Assembly: GCA_021848555.1 (NCBI GenBank)
Contig: JAJZUN010000015.1
Coordinates: 1 to 15,300 of the forward strand
Source: Pseudomonadota bacterium
GTDB lineage: Bacteria; Pseudomonadota; Gammaproteobacteria; Burkholderiales; SG8-39
Length of the DNA: 15,300 nucleotides
Direction: 5' to 3'
Notes under the pieces: generated by a model
What the model was told of the DNA's origin: nothing
Seen by the model: only the letters and a program-made list of their open reading frames with translations
The model's database searches: none
Translations under genes and position numbers: made by a program
Shown: piece after piece, positions 1-8,145 of the stretch
How positions within the stretch are numbered: the first letter of the stretch is position 1
Layout: each line of letters starts with the position of its first letter

Positions 1-125
1 GTGACTTGCCATTTTTAGCATGAACATCTCGCTGTAAGGCAGGCAGGATAAGGATTGAGGCGTTTTAAAGTCTTTAAATCTATGCACAGCCTGTTCCTGC
101 CGGACTGGCATCCAGTGTGGCCGAC

Positions 126-1166
126 TCAACTCCCGAACAAGCTGCGAATCTTAACCGCGTCGGGCCGGCTGACCACGCCTTTTTCGGTAATCAGGCCGGT
201 GATCAGTTCCGCCGGCGTCACATCGAACGCCGGGTTGAACACGGCTACGCCTTCAGGCGCCCAGCGCACGCCGCGAAAACCGGTGACTTCCGCCGGATCG
301 CGCTCTTCGATCGGAATGGCGCCGCCATCGGCGATGGCAAGATCGATGGTCGAGAGCGGCGCGGCGACGTAGAACGGGATGCCATGGCGCGCGGCCAGGA
401 CCGCGACGGTATAAGTGCCGATCTTGTTTGCGGTGTCGCCGTTGACGGCAATGCGGTCGGCGCCGACGACAATGACGTCGACGCGGCCCTGCTGCATCAG
501 ATGGCCCGCCATGTTGTCCGTCACCAGCGTGACCGGAATGCCTTCCTGCACCATCTCCCAGGCAGTGAGCCGCGCGCCCTGCAGGTAGGGCCGGGTTTCG
601 TTGGCGATCACGCTGATGCGCTTGCCGGCGTCGCGCGCGGAGCGGATTACCCCGAGCGCGGTGCCGTGGCCGGCGGTGGCGAGCGCACCGGCGTTGCAAT
701 GGGTCATGACGCGCGCGCCGTCTGCGATCAGCGGCGCGCCGTGGCGGCCGATGGCGCGGCAGATCTCAATATCGTCGTCGTGCATTTGGTGCGCGAGTTC
801 CAGCAGCGCCGCGGCTGAAGCTTGGGTCGAGCCGTTGCGCTTCTGCGCGTGGCACTGGCGCATGCGTTCTATGGCCCAGAACAGGTTGACCGCGGTAGGG
901 CGGCTCGCCGCCAGCACCCGGAAAGCCGTTTCGAGTGCGGTGTCGAATTGCGAGCGTGGATTGTCTGCATGGCGCCGCGCTTCCAGCGCCACGCCGTAAG
1001 CGGCGGTGCAGCCTATCGCGGGCGCGCCGCGCACCACCATGTCGCGGATGGCGAGCGCCACCTGCACCGCATCTTGGCAGGCGACGTATTCGAACTCCAG
1101 CGGCAGGCGCCGCTGGTCTATCAGTTCCAGCCGGCCTTCGTTCCAGCGCAGCGTTTCTACTTTCAC
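126..1166 (-). CDS. mtnA: S-methyl-5-thioribose-1-phosphate isomerase
   Basis: Isomerises 5-methylthioribose-1-phosphate to 5-methylthioribulose-1-phosphate in the cytoplasm, in salvage of methylthioadenosine (MTA). The 346-aa length is normal for the family. Visible MtnA/eIF2B-like motifs are RGAPAIG (about 46-52), THCNAGALAT with the expected catalytic Cys157, TRPYLQGARLTAWEM (191-205), TDNMAG (216-221) and GADRIAVNGDTANKIGTY with the expected catalytic Asp237. The start is GTG at 1166, preceded by AGGGTGA (plus-strand 1175-1181) at 8-nt spacing; this Shine-Dalgarno sequence overlaps the end of the upstream aldolase gene, and only 3 bp separate the two genes, so they are almost certainly co-transcribed. 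No mtnP, mtnK, mtnB, mtnC or mtnD is in view, so the usual Met-salvage branch is not shown here. Confidence 0.95.
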   Translation of the reverse strand: MKVETLRWNEGRLELIDQRRLPLEFEYVACQDAVQVALAIRDMVVRGAPAIGCTAAYGVALEARRHADNPRSQFDTALETAFRVLAASRPTAVNLFWAIERMRQCHAQKRNGSTQASAAALLELAHQMHDDDIEICRAIGRHGAPLIADGARVMTHCNAGALATAGHGTALGVIRSARDAGKRISVIANETRPYLQGARLTAWEMVQEGIPVTLVTDNMAGHLMQQGRVDVIVVGADRIAVNGDTANKIGTYTVAVLAARHGIPFYVAAPLSTIDLAIADGGAIPIEERDPAEVTGFRGVRWAPEGVAVFNPAFDVTPAELITGLITEKGVVSRPDAVKIRSLFGS

Positions 1167-1169
1167 GAT

Positions 1170-3140
1170 TCAAATCACCCTTTCGTTGCCGCCGTCCACC
1201 GGCACCTGCGCTGCCGTGGTCTTGGCAAACAGCGGTCCGCACATTTCGGCGGCGAGTTCGGCGACGTCGCGGCTCCTGACTTCGGTCTTGAGCACGTTGT
1301 TGGTCTTGTACTGCTCCACGCTGAGGCCGTAGTGCCGGGCCCGCTGCGCCAGCACTTCCTCGGTCCAGATGCCGGTGTCGAACACCGCGTTGGGGTGCAC
1401 GGAGTTTAGGCGTATTCCGTCCGCGCCCCATTCCAGTGCCGCGACCCGGACCAGCTGGTTGAGCGCGGCCTTGGACGCCGAGTAGGCCGCCGCGCCCGGA
1501 CCCGGCGCGGGCACGTTCTTCGAGCCGATGACCACCACGCGCCCGCCCTTGGGCGCGAGCCTGAGCAAGGGGTGGCAGGCCCGCAGCAGGAACAGATTGG
1601 CGTCCAGATTGATCGCCATCACTTTGCGCCATTCCTCGGTCCCGAGCTCGCTGATCTTGCGCGCCGCCGCGAATATGCCCGCGTTCAGCACCAGCATGTC
1701 CAGCCCGCCGTAGGCGATCACCGCGCGTTCCAGCGCCAGCCTGGGCGCGCTTTCGTCGGTCAGATCGCAGCGCAGGCCGAGGAAATCCTGCCGCTGGTGC
1801 AGCGACTCGACCGCCGGGTTGATGTCGAGCCCGATCACCGCCGCCCCGCGCGCGAGCAGGGAATCGACGCAGGCCTTGCCGATGCCGGATGCGGCGCCCG
1901 TGACCAGCGCAATCTCGCCGGTGTAGGGCGGCGGCTTGCCGCCTTTCCTCAGCTTGGCCTGCTCCAGATCCCAGTACTCGACTTCGAACAGGTCGCGCTC
2001 GGGCAGGGCATGGTAGCCGCCCAGGGCCTGCGCGCGCTGCATCACCTGCATATTGTGCCGATACAACTCTGCGACGATGGCTGCGTCCTTCGCCGTACGG
2101 CCGGCCGCTGCCAGTCCGAATTCCGGGGACAGCACCATGCGCGGCGCCGGATCGAGCATGGTCTTGGCCTGCTTCGCCTGCGGCGCGTGCTCGCCGAAAT
2201 ACGCTTTGTAGCCGCGCGCATAGGCGTCGACGTCGGCGCCCAGCATGGGGATGCGTTTGGTGCGTATGATGTGGTCCGGCGTCACCGGCCCCTGCTGCGA
2301 CAGCGCGTGCAGGTCGTCGCGCTGGGCGAAAGCCAGCGTCTCGTCGTCGGTATGCGTCGCCAGGATCATGGGCACGCCGGCCGCGTCCGATAATTTTCGC
2401 CGCAGTTGCGCCTGCTGCAGCATGTCTACCCGGGGCGGACGCAGCGCCGGCGCCGGGATCTCCCAGGCCCGTTGGCGCTTGAGGTAATCCTCGGCGCGGC
2501 CGACCAGGGCGATCATGCGTTCGTAGGACAGCCTGGCGTCGTCGCCAAAGGAAAAGATGCCGTGGTTCATCAGCACCATGCCTATCGTATTCGCACCCGC
2601 CTGGCGCGGGTACTCCCGGGCGCACAGCATGGCCAGGTCGAAACCCGGCATGACGTAAGGAAGGATGACCACCGTATCGCCGTAGATCTCGCGGATGCGG
2701 CGCTCCGCTTCGGGGGCGTTGGTGACGGCCAGCACCGCGTCGGCATGGGTATGGTCGACAAACTTGTGGGGCAGGCAGGCGTGCAGTATGGTTTCGACCG
2801 AAGGCGCGGGCGCAGTCGACTTGAGCATATGCGTGCCCAACTCATTTACCATTTGCGTGTCCGAAAGCGCGTCGAGCTGCGCCAGCCGCCGCAGATAGCC
2901 CAGTTGCACTGGCGCGAAACCGGCCGCCTCCATGGTCTCCAGGTCCCAGCCGCTGCCCTTGATGTACAGGACGTCTTCGTCCTCGCCGAACAGGTTCTTT
3001 TGCGTCAGCTTGACCGAGGTGTTGCCGCCCCCGTGCAGCACCAGGGTCTTGTCGCGCCCGAGCAGGCGCGAGGTGTAGACGCGCAATTCGAGTTCACTGC
3101 GAAACTCCGCCGCTTCCTTGTCGTCCCAGAGGCTGTTCAT
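1170..3140 (-). CDS. bifunctional class II aldolase / short-chain dehydrogenase
   Basis: A 656-aa two-domain protein. The N-terminal half (about 15-390) is a class II (zinc) aldolase: GGGNTSVK at 37-44, HACLPHKFVDHTHAD with zinc-ligand candidates His130 and His132, and NHG with His193. The C-terminal part (about 408-656) is a Rossmann SDR with TGAASGIG (414-421), NAG (486-488), Ser540 and the catalytic YxxxK (Tyr553, Lys557). The layout is that of the rhamnulose-1-phosphate aldolase/alcohol dehydrogenase fusion family. No rhamnose gene is near, whereas mtnA follows after 3 bp. I therefore infer that it cleaves 5-methylthioribulose-1-phosphate to DHAP and methylthioacetaldehyde and that the SDR half reduces the aldehyde (MTA-DHAP shunt). 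Start ATG at 3140 has GGGTGA just upstream. Domain call is firm; substrate is inference. Confidence 0.9.
   Translation of the reverse strand: MNSLWDDKEAAEFRSELELRVYTSRLLGRDKTLVLHGGGNTSVKLTQKNLFGEDEDVLYIKGSGWDLETMEAAGFAPVQLGYLRRLAQLDALSDTQMVNELGTHMLKSTAPAPSVETILHACLPHKFVDHTHADAVLAVTNAPEAERRIREIYGDTVVILPYVMPGFDLAMLCAREYPRQAGANTIGMVLMNHGIFSFGDDARLSYERMIALVGRAEDYLKRQRAWEIPAPALRPPRVDMLQQAQLRRKLSDAAGVPMILATHTDDETLAFAQRDDLHALSQQGPVTPDHIIRTKRIPMLGADVDAYARGYKAYFGEHAPQAKQAKTMLDPAPRMVLSPEFGLAAAGRTAKDAAIVAELYRHNMQVMQRAQALGGYHALPERDLFEVEYWDLEQAKLRKGGKPPPYTGEIALVTGAASGIGKACVDSLLARGAAVIGLDINPAVESLHQRQDFLGLRCDLTDESAPRLALERAVIAYGGLDMLVLNAGIFAAARKISELGTEEWRKVMAINLDANLFLLRACHPLLRLAPKGGRVVVIGSKNVPAPGPGAAAYSASKAALNQLVRVAALEWGADGIRLNSVHPNAVFDTGIWTEEVLAQRARHYGLSVEQYKTNNVLKTEVRSRDVAELAAEMCGPLFAKTTAAQVPVDGGNERVI
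2001..2008 (+). other. KOPS-like octamer GGGCAGGG
   Basis: Matches GGGNAGGG, the FtsK-orienting sequence known from E. coli; on this strand it points right, towards the dif-like site. Confidence 0.4.
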
Positions 3141-3164
3141 AGTTCACCCGCGATGAAGGCGCGT

Positions 3165-3170
3165 ATTATA
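3165..3170 (-). promoter_or_regulatory. candidate -10 box for the aldolase-mtnA operon
   Basis: On the minus strand this reads TATAAT, a perfect sigma70 -10, about 25 nt upstream of the aldolase ATG in the 36-bp divergent gap. I see no good -35 at 16-18 bp spacing. The overlapping plus-strand TATTAT lies so close to the acetyltransferase ATG that it would give an almost leaderless message. Confidence 0.35.
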
Positions 3171-3176
3171 ACCGCC

Positions 3177-3617
3177 ATGCCCAAGCCCACGTTTTCCGTC
3201 GTCCTCTGCGATTGGGATGCAGCGCGCGTCCAGTCCCGCCGCGTACGCGAACAGGTGTTCGTGCGCGAACAGGGAGTACCGCTGGCCCTGGAAATGGACG
3301 ATCAGGATGCGCATTGCGACCACGCGCTCGCGCAGGCCGCCGACGGGTTGGTGCTGGGCACGGGGCGCCTGCTGCCCGACGGCCACATCGGGCGCATGGC
3401 GGTGCTGAAGGAATGGCGCGGCCAAGGCGTGGGCGCGCTGCTGCTGCAAGCCCTGGTGGAACAGGCGCGCCGGCGCGGCCACGCCAGGGCGCGCCTGAAC
3501 GCGCAGACCCATGCCGCCGGCTTCTACCGGCGTTTCGGTTTCGAAGTATCGGGGCCGGAGTTCATCGAGGCCGGCATCCCCCACGTCGCCATGCAGCGCG
3601 ACCTCAGCTCAGGCTGA
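3177..3617 (+). CDS. GNAT family N-acetyltransferase
   Basis: A 146-aa single-domain GNAT acyltransferase of the YjcF/ElaA-like type, predicted to move an acetyl group from acetyl-CoA to an unknown small amine. Visible are VFVREQGVP near residues 28-35, the acetyl-CoA-binding motif RMAVLKEWRGQGVG (73-86), and the C-terminal AAGFYRRFGFEVSGPEF segment typical of this subgroup. I chose ATG at 3177 because the conserved domain begins right after it; an in-frame ATG at 3153 would add eight residues and has no clear ribosome binding site. The gene diverges from the aldolase gene with a very short gap, and its last 14 bp overlap the end of the convergent NRDE gene. Confidence 0.85.
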   Translation: MPKPTFSVVLCDWDAARVQSRRVREQVFVREQGVPLALEMDDQDAHCDHALAQAADGLVLGTGRLLPDGHIGRMAVLKEWRGQGVGALLLQALVEQARRRGHARARLNAQTHAAGFYRRFGFEVSGPEFIEAGIPHVAMQRDLSSG

Positions 3618-4365
3618 AGCGCAGGCTGACCGTTGCGCCGGCTTCTCCGCCGCGCAGGATGGTGCGCTCGCTGAAACTGACTTCGCCGTCCTGTCCGAAC
3701 AGCACGGCGGTCGAGGCGCGCGTGCCGTATTGCGCCGACACGATCAGAGCGGGCGACAGCACGCGCTCCATCTCGGGTCCGATGCCGGTATCGGGCAATT
3801 CGCTCTCTGCCACGGGTTCGCGGTCATGCAACAGGTCGAGCAAGGCCTCGGTGCTGGGCTCCTCGGCCAACACCGCCTGCAGCCGCCGCTTGCCGCGCTC
3901 CACTTTCGGCCACGGGGTATTGAGCAGATGGTTCGACAGCCCATGGACCCCCGGCGGCAATTCCTGCACCGAGGCGAGCCGGCTGGAGAAATAGAAGACG
4001 CGGCCCACGTCGCCGATCAGCAGGTTGAAGCCCTTGTATTGCGGCGCAAGCATGGCGATCTCTTCGAGGTATTCGCGCGGCTCGCGGCCGGACACGAGAA
4101 AGCCGCTCACCAGCTGGCCGCGCGACGGCGCGTCGGTTTTGCGATCGCTCGGGTCGCGAAAATTGGTGAGCGCGGCAAAACGGCCCGCGCGCGTGACGCC
4201 GAGCCAGGTTCCCATGCACTCCAGGTCGCGACCGGCGAGAATCTCTGGATGATCCGGCCAGAACGCCGCTTTTGCCGTCGGGCGCCGGTAGTACTCGTCC
4301 CGATTGGCGGCGATCACCAGCGGATAGTCGGGATGCACGCCGTGCGCGAACAGGATCAGGCACAT
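3604..4365 (-). CDS. NRDE family protein (TANGO2-like)
   Basis: A 253-aa protein of the NRDE/TANGO2 family. It begins MCLILFA, so a Cys is exposed after Met removal, as in N-terminal-nucleophile-like proteins; then come the defining NRDE tetrad (21-24), GTWLGVT, LTNFRDP and GLSNHLLNTPWPKV. Family members have been linked to haem and lipid handling in eukaryotes, but the bacterial role is not settled, so no reaction is assigned. A longer in-frame reading extends upstream into ygfZ, but MCLILF is the conserved family start. It lies 8 bp downstream of ygfZ on the same strand and is probably co-transcribed with it. Its 3' end overlaps the convergent acetyltransferase by 14 bp. Confidence 0.88.
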   Translation of the reverse strand: MCLILFAHGVHPDYPLVIAANRDEYYRRPTAKAAFWPDHPEILAGRDLECMGTWLGVTRAGRFAALTNFRDPSDRKTDAPSRGQLVSGFLVSGREPREYLEEIAMLAPQYKGFNLLIGDVGRVFYFSSRLASVQELPPGVHGLSNHLLNTPWPKVERGKRRLQAVLAEEPSTEALLDLLHDREPVAESELPDTGIGPEMERVLSPALIVSAQYGTRASTAVLFGQDGEVSFSERTILRGGEAGATVSLRFSLS

Positions 4366-4373
4366 AGCGGGCC

Positions 4374-5408
4374 TCAGGCGAGGGAATAGGGCAGGGGCAG
4401 CACGCGCAGCGCCGGCCCGTCGGCGGATTTCAGATGCAGCGCGGCCTGCTCGGCGCTGGTCGTCTGCGCCACCGCCAACAAATCGTAGCCGCCATCTGGG
4501 GCTGCCTGCGCGTTGACCACCATGCCGCTCGCCTGTCCTTCCAGGCCGGGGCTGAACAAGGCGTCGCCCGCCTGAGGTGGGGTCGCCCCGTCGAGGTGCG
4601 CAAGGAGCATGCGGCGTTTCAACTGGCCCCGATACTGGGTGCGGGCAACGATTTCCTGGCCCGGGTAACAGCCTTTCTGAAAATTTACCGCGCCTATCAG
4701 CTCCATGTTGGCCATCTGCGGCACGAATTGCTCCTGGGTGATGGGGGTGATCAAAGGCAGGCCGTTCCGGATCTCCAGCCATTCCCAGCAAGGCGCGCCG
4801 ACCGGCCGGAGAGCCGCTTCCAGCCTGTGCCACAGCCGCTTTGCCGCGTCGAGTTCCGCGATCAGCTGGAATCGGCCGCCGGGCAGGGCGATCAGCGTGC
4901 CCTGCGCCGGATCGTGAACCACCTGGTGCGCCTGCTGCGGAACGGTTTCGAACAGCCCCTGCAGTGCGCCCAGGGCGGCCTTGCCGGCCAGGCCCAGGAC
5001 CGGTCGCGACGCGCTGGCGTCGGCCAGACTCACTTTGGCGCGCAGCACGAACATGGCCAGCCGCTGTTGCAGCGCCGGCAGCAGCGAGCGCGCGAGCTGC
5101 AGGTAGTAAGTCTGGTCTTCCTGCCACAACAGGAAATTCGCCAGCATGCGCCCCTTGGCCGAGCAGTAGGCCGCATATTCGCTGCGCGCCGGTGTGAGTT
5201 GTTTGACGTCGTTGCTGAGCTGGCCGTGGAGAAAGCCCTGGGCGTCGCCGCCGCTGCACGCAATCAGGCCCAGGTGTGTCAGCGGGGCCAGGACGCCGCC
5301 GTCGCGCGCCGCGCGCAACTCGGCCGATGGATCGCCGAAATGGCTCGCAGCGCCGGCATCGACGCAGGCGCCGCGTTGGCGCAGGAAATCCTGCCAGGCA
5401 GAACTCAT
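4374..5408 (-). CDS. ygfZ: YgfZ family folate-binding protein (GcvT-like)
   Basis: A 344-aa tetrahydrofolate-binding protein of the YgfZ/IBA57 family, related to the glycine-cleavage T protein. In E. coli it supports assembly or repair of certain Fe-S enzymes. The signature is KGCYPGQE at 245-252, with the conserved Cys247, followed by IVARTQYRGQLKRR. The upstream segments QGFLHGQLSNDV (57-68) and YCSAKGRML (81-89) also match the family. It sits head-to-head with mltG across a 111-bp gap and ends 8 bp before the NRDE gene on the same strand. The ygfZ-mltG neighbourhood is common in Betaproteobacteria. Confidence 0.93.
   Translation of the reverse strand: MSSAWQDFLRQRGACVDAGAASHFGDPSAELRAARDGGVLAPLTHLGLIACSGGDAQGFLHGQLSNDVKQLTPARSEYAAYCSAKGRMLANFLLWQEDQTYYLQLARSLLPALQQRLAMFVLRAKVSLADASASRPVLGLAGKAALGALQGLFETVPQQAHQVVHDPAQGTLIALPGGRFQLIAELDAAKRLWHRLEAALRPVGAPCWEWLEIRNGLPLITPITQEQFVPQMANMELIGAVNFQKGCYPGQEIVARTQYRGQLKRRMLLAHLDGATPPQAGDALFSPGLEGQASGMVVNAQAAPDGGYDLLAVAQTTSAEQAALHLKSADGPALRVLPLPYSLA
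4389..4396 (+). other. KOPS-like octamer GGGCAGGG
   Basis: Second rightward-pointing copy left of the dif-like site, inside the end of ygfZ. Confidence 0.4.
4881..4888 (+). other. KOPS-like octamer GGGCAGGG
   Basis: Third rightward-pointing copy left of the dif-like site, inside ygfZ. Confidence 0.4.
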
Positions 5409-5422
5409 CTTTGTCCTACAAC

Positions 5423-5452
5423 TTGGATTAGGAATTAAGTATGCGTGATAAT
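5423..5452 (+). promoter_or_regulatory. candidate sigma70 promoter for the mltG operon
   Basis: TTGGAT (5423-5428) and GATAAT (5447-5452) are separated by 18 bp and lie about 67 bp upstream of the mltG ATG, in the divergent gap with ygfZ. Both boxes are imperfect, and the gap is AT-rich enough to contain other options such as TATTAT at 5469-5474. Confidence 0.35.
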
Positions 5453-5519
5453 ATGAAATTCAAGCGGCTATTATAGCGTTTCAGATTTCACCTCCCTGCA
5501 CGGATCAGCACGCAAACGA

Positions 5520-6521
5520 ATGTGGTCATGGATCAAACGCCTATTCTTCCTCACATTGTGCCTGGCGCTGCTCGCGGCGGCGGGCCTGGGCTGGTATGCG
5601 TTCACCCCGGTGCCGCTGCGGACTGATACGGCCGATTTCTCCATCAGGCCTGGCAGCAGCTTGAGGGGCGCGACGCGACAGATGGTCGATTCCGGCGTCG
5701 AGTTGAACGCCTGGCAGTTCAATCTGCTCGGCCGCGTGCTCGGCAAAGCCGGCACCATCAAAGCCGGCAGTTACGAGGTCGGCCGCGGCGTCACGCCCCT
5801 GGCTTTGCTGGACAAGCTGACTGCCGGAGAAGTCGCGCAGGCCGAGGTGATATTCATCGAAGGCTGGAATTTCAGACAGGTGCGCGCCGCGCTCGATGCC
5901 GATCCCTCTGTCAGGCATGACAGTGCCGCGCTCGGCGACGACGAGATCATGGCCCGGCTGGGGGCGGCCGGGCGCAGTCCGGAGGGGCTGTTTTTTCCCG
6001 ATACCTATCTGTTCGGCAAGGGCGCAAGCGATCTGGACATCCTCAAACGCGCCTACAAGGCGATGGACCGGCAGCTTCAAGCCGCGTGGCAGCAGCGCTC
6101 GCCGGACCTGCCTTACCGCAGCCCTTACGAAGCTTTGATCATGGCTTCGGTCATCGAGAAAGAGACCGGTCAGGCGGCGGACCGCGCCTTGATCGGCGGT
6201 GTATTCGTCAATCGCCTGCGCATCGGCATGATGCTGCAGACCGATCCCTCGGTTATCTACGGCCTGGGCGAGAATTTCGACGGCAAGCTGCGCAAGAAAG
6301 ATCTGCTTGCCGACACGCCGCACAACACCTATACGCGTGCCGGGCTGCCGCCGACGCCGATCGCCATGCCCGGACTGGCGTCGCTGCACGCGGCGTTGAA
6401 CCCGGCCAAGACCGCGGCCTTGTATTTCGTCGCGCGCGGCGACGGCTCCAGCGAATTCTCACGCACGCTGGCCGAGCACGAGCGCGCCGTGGTCAAATAC
6501 CTGCGGCAGGGGAGGCGTTAA
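5520..6521 (+). CDS. mltG: endolytic murein transglycosylase MltG
   Basis: Membrane-anchored lytic transglycosylase that cuts nascent peptidoglycan glycan strands, probably acting as a chain-length terminator. The protein has 333 aa, close to family length. An N-terminal anchor follows a short basic stretch ([19 protein letters not shown], 4-22). The YceG domain shows [11 protein letters not shown] (155-165), SVIEKET with catalytic Glu213, [18 protein letters not shown] (231-248) and the [18 protein letters not shown] region. ATG at 5520 is chosen because the anchor begins immediately, although its Shine-Dalgarno sequence is weak. It is the first gene of the mltG-tmk-holB-tatD operon; the tmk start lies 2 nt after its stop. 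Confidence 0.96.
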   Translation: MWSWIKRLFFLTLCLALLAAAGLGWYAFTPVPLRTDTADFSIRPGSSLRGATRQMVDSGVELNAWQFNLLGRVLGKAGTIKAGSYEVGRGVTPLALLDKLTAGEVAQAEVIFIEGWNFRQVRAALDADPSVRHDSAALGDDEIMARLGAAGRSPEGLFFPDTYLFGKGASDLDILKRAYKAMDRQLQAAWQQRSPDLPYRSPYEALIMASVIEKETGQAADRALIGGVFVNRLRIGMMLQTDPSVIYGLGENFDGKLRKKDLLADTPHNTYTRAGLPPTPIAMPGLASLHAALNPAKTAALYFVARGDGSSEFSRTLAEHERAVVKYLRQGRR

Positions 6522-6522
6522 G

Positions 6523-7137
6523 GTGCGCGGAAAATTCATTACCCTGGAAGGGGTGGACGGGGCGGGAAAGAGCACCCATCTCGACTGGATCGCCAGGCGG
6601 ATCGAGGCGGCGGGAAACAAGGTGGTGGTGACGCGCGAACCCGGCGGCACGCCGCTGGGCGAAGCCTTGCGCCAACTGCTGCTGACGCAATCCATGCACC
6701 TGGAGACCGAGACCCTGCTGATGTTCGCCGCCCGGCGCGAACACCTGGAGCAAGTCATCCTGCCGGCACTGGCCGCCGGGACCTGGGTGTTGTCCGACCG
6801 CTTCACCGATGCCAGCTTCGCCTATCAAGGCGGTGGCCGCGGGCTGGATCTTGGGCGGATCGAAATCCTGGAAAACTGGGTCCATCAGGGCTTGCAGCCG
6901 GAACTCACCCTGGTATTCGATCTGTCGGTCGAGGAGGCCAAGCGCAGGCGGGCCGCAGCCACCGCAGAGCCGGATCGTTTCGAGCAGCAAGACCTGGATT
7001 TCTTTAGCCGGGTGCGCGCGGTGTACCTGGCCCGCGCCGCCCGCTATCCCCAAAGAATCCGGGTGATAGACGCCGGGCGAAGCATCGAAGATATTCGCAA
7101 TTTACTTGAGGAATTACTAGTAACAATATGTCAATAA
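6523..7137 (+). CDS. tmk: thymidylate kinase
   Basis: Phosphorylates dTMP to dTDP with ATP, for dTTP synthesis. A 204-aa protein with the P-loop [10 protein letters not shown] (9-18), [11 protein letters not shown] (37-47), the DRF motif at 92-94 followed by [11 protein letters not shown], and a lid/C-terminal segment AEPDRFE (148-154). The start is GTG at 6523; an almost ideal AGGGGAGG (6508-6515) lies 7 nt upstream, inside the end of mltG. Its last 10 bp overlap the start of holB, so translation of the two is likely coupled. Confidence 0.96.
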   Translation: MRGKFITLEGVDGAGKSTHLDWIARRIEAAGNKVVVTREPGGTPLGEALRQLLLTQSMHLETETLLMFAARREHLEQVILPALAAGTWVLSDRFTDASFAYQGGGRGLDLGRIEILENWVHQGLQPELTLVFDLSVEEAKRRRAAATAEPDRFEQQDLDFFSRVRAVYLARAARYPQRIRVIDAGRSIEDIRNLLEELLVTICQ

Positions 7138-8138
7138 AGTATTTTCCATGGCAGAAGAAGGTCTGGACCCAGCTTGCGGACATGCGCGAGCGCCTGCCGC
7201 ACGCCCTGCTCATTCACGGCCGCCCCGGCATAGGCAAACGGCATCTGGCGGAAGTTCTGGCGCAATCCCTGCTGTGCGAGGACCGGGGGGACGAGGGTTT
7301 GGCCTGCGGCGTCTGTCCGGCGTGTGCCTGGTTTGCCTCCGGCAATCATCCGGATTTTCGCCTGGTTCAGCCCGAAGCCCTGGCGCCGGCGCAAGAGGAG
7401 GCCGAAGCGGGTGAGAACGCCGAAGAGGGCAAGAAGAAGCCCAGCAAGCAGATCAAAATCGACCAAATCCGCGACCTGAGCGATTTTCTCAACGTCGGTT
7501 CGCATCGCAACGGCCATAGGGTGGTGTTGATCTGCCCGGCGGAAAGCATGAACCCGGGTTCGGCCAACGCCCTCCTGAAAAGCCTGGAAGAACCGTCGGC
7601 CGGCGTGATTTTTCTGCTGGTCTCGCATCAGCCGAGCAAATTGCTGGCGACGGTGCGCAGCCGCTGCCACGCCCTGGCGCTGACCCTGCCGCCGCGGGAA
7701 ATGTCCCTGCGCTGGCTGCAGGATCAGGGGAGCAAGGTCACGCCGGCCCTGCTCGCGTTCGCCGGCGATGCGCCGCTGGAAGCGACTGCCTTGCCCGACG
7801 AGGAGGCGGAGACGCGCCACCGGCTGTTCGACCTGCTGAGCCAGCCGGCGAGCAGCGCGCTCAGCCTGGCGGATTACTGTCAGCGCCTGCCGCCGGGGCC
7901 GGTGGTGAACTGGATGCTGAAATGGACTTATGATCTGATCGCGCTGGCGAGCAGCGGCAAAGCCCGGTACAACATAGACCGGGAAAAGAAACTAAGCGCA
8001 CTCGTCCAAAGCATGCCTTTGCTCAAGTTGCTACGCTTTTACAGCACGCTATCGTCGCTGCAGGCAATTTCCGAGCATCCCTTGAACGCCAGGCTGTTTT
8101 TCGACGACCTGTTCATCGCTTACAAAGAGATAGGCTGA
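7128..8138 (+). CDS. holB: DNA polymerase III subunit delta prime
   Basis: Clamp-loader subunit that, with DnaX and delta, loads the beta clamp for chromosome replication. The 336-aa protein shows an AAA+ fold with a Walker A-like GRPGIGK (31-37), a four-cysteine zinc module (Cys50, Cys60, Cys63, Cys66), [10 protein letters not shown] (148-156) and the SRC sensor motif (178-180). A short charged insertion rich in Glu, Ala and Lys (about 85-108) separates the zinc module from the rest and looks like a flexible loop. ATG at 7128 overlaps the end of tmk; the tatD gene starts 7 bp after the stop. Many betaproteobacteria have a pilZ gene between holB and tatD; none is present here. Confidence 0.94.
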   Translation: MSIKYFPWQKKVWTQLADMRERLPHALLIHGRPGIGKRHLAEVLAQSLLCEDRGDEGLACGVCPACAWFASGNHPDFRLVQPEALAPAQEEAEAGENAEEGKKKPSKQIKIDQIRDLSDFLNVGSHRNGHRVVLICPAESMNPGSANALLKSLEEPSAGVIFLLVSHQPSKLLATVRSRCHALALTLPPREMSLRWLQDQGSKVTPALLAFAGDAPLEATALPDEEAETRHRLFDLLSQPASSALSLADYCQRLPPGPVVNWMLKWTYDLIALASSGKARYNIDREKKLSALVQSMPLLKLLRFYSTLSSLQAISEHPLNARLFFDDLFIAYKEIG

Positions 8139-8145
8139 ATCTTCG

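Noticed and set aside
104..116. Hairpin ACTGG-CAT-CCAGT just after mtnA as its terminator
   Set aside because: Stem of only 5 bp and no T run on the minus strand downstream.
766..2625. 619-aa minus-strand frame covering the mtnA/aldolase boundary
   Set aside because: An out-of-frame shadow of two clear enzymes; highly Arg/Ala/Gly-rich.
8139..8145. Expected pilZ gene between holB and tatD
   Set aside because: Only 7 bp separate the genes; pilZ is absent here. The same order without pilZ exists in E. coli, so absence alone is not remarkable.
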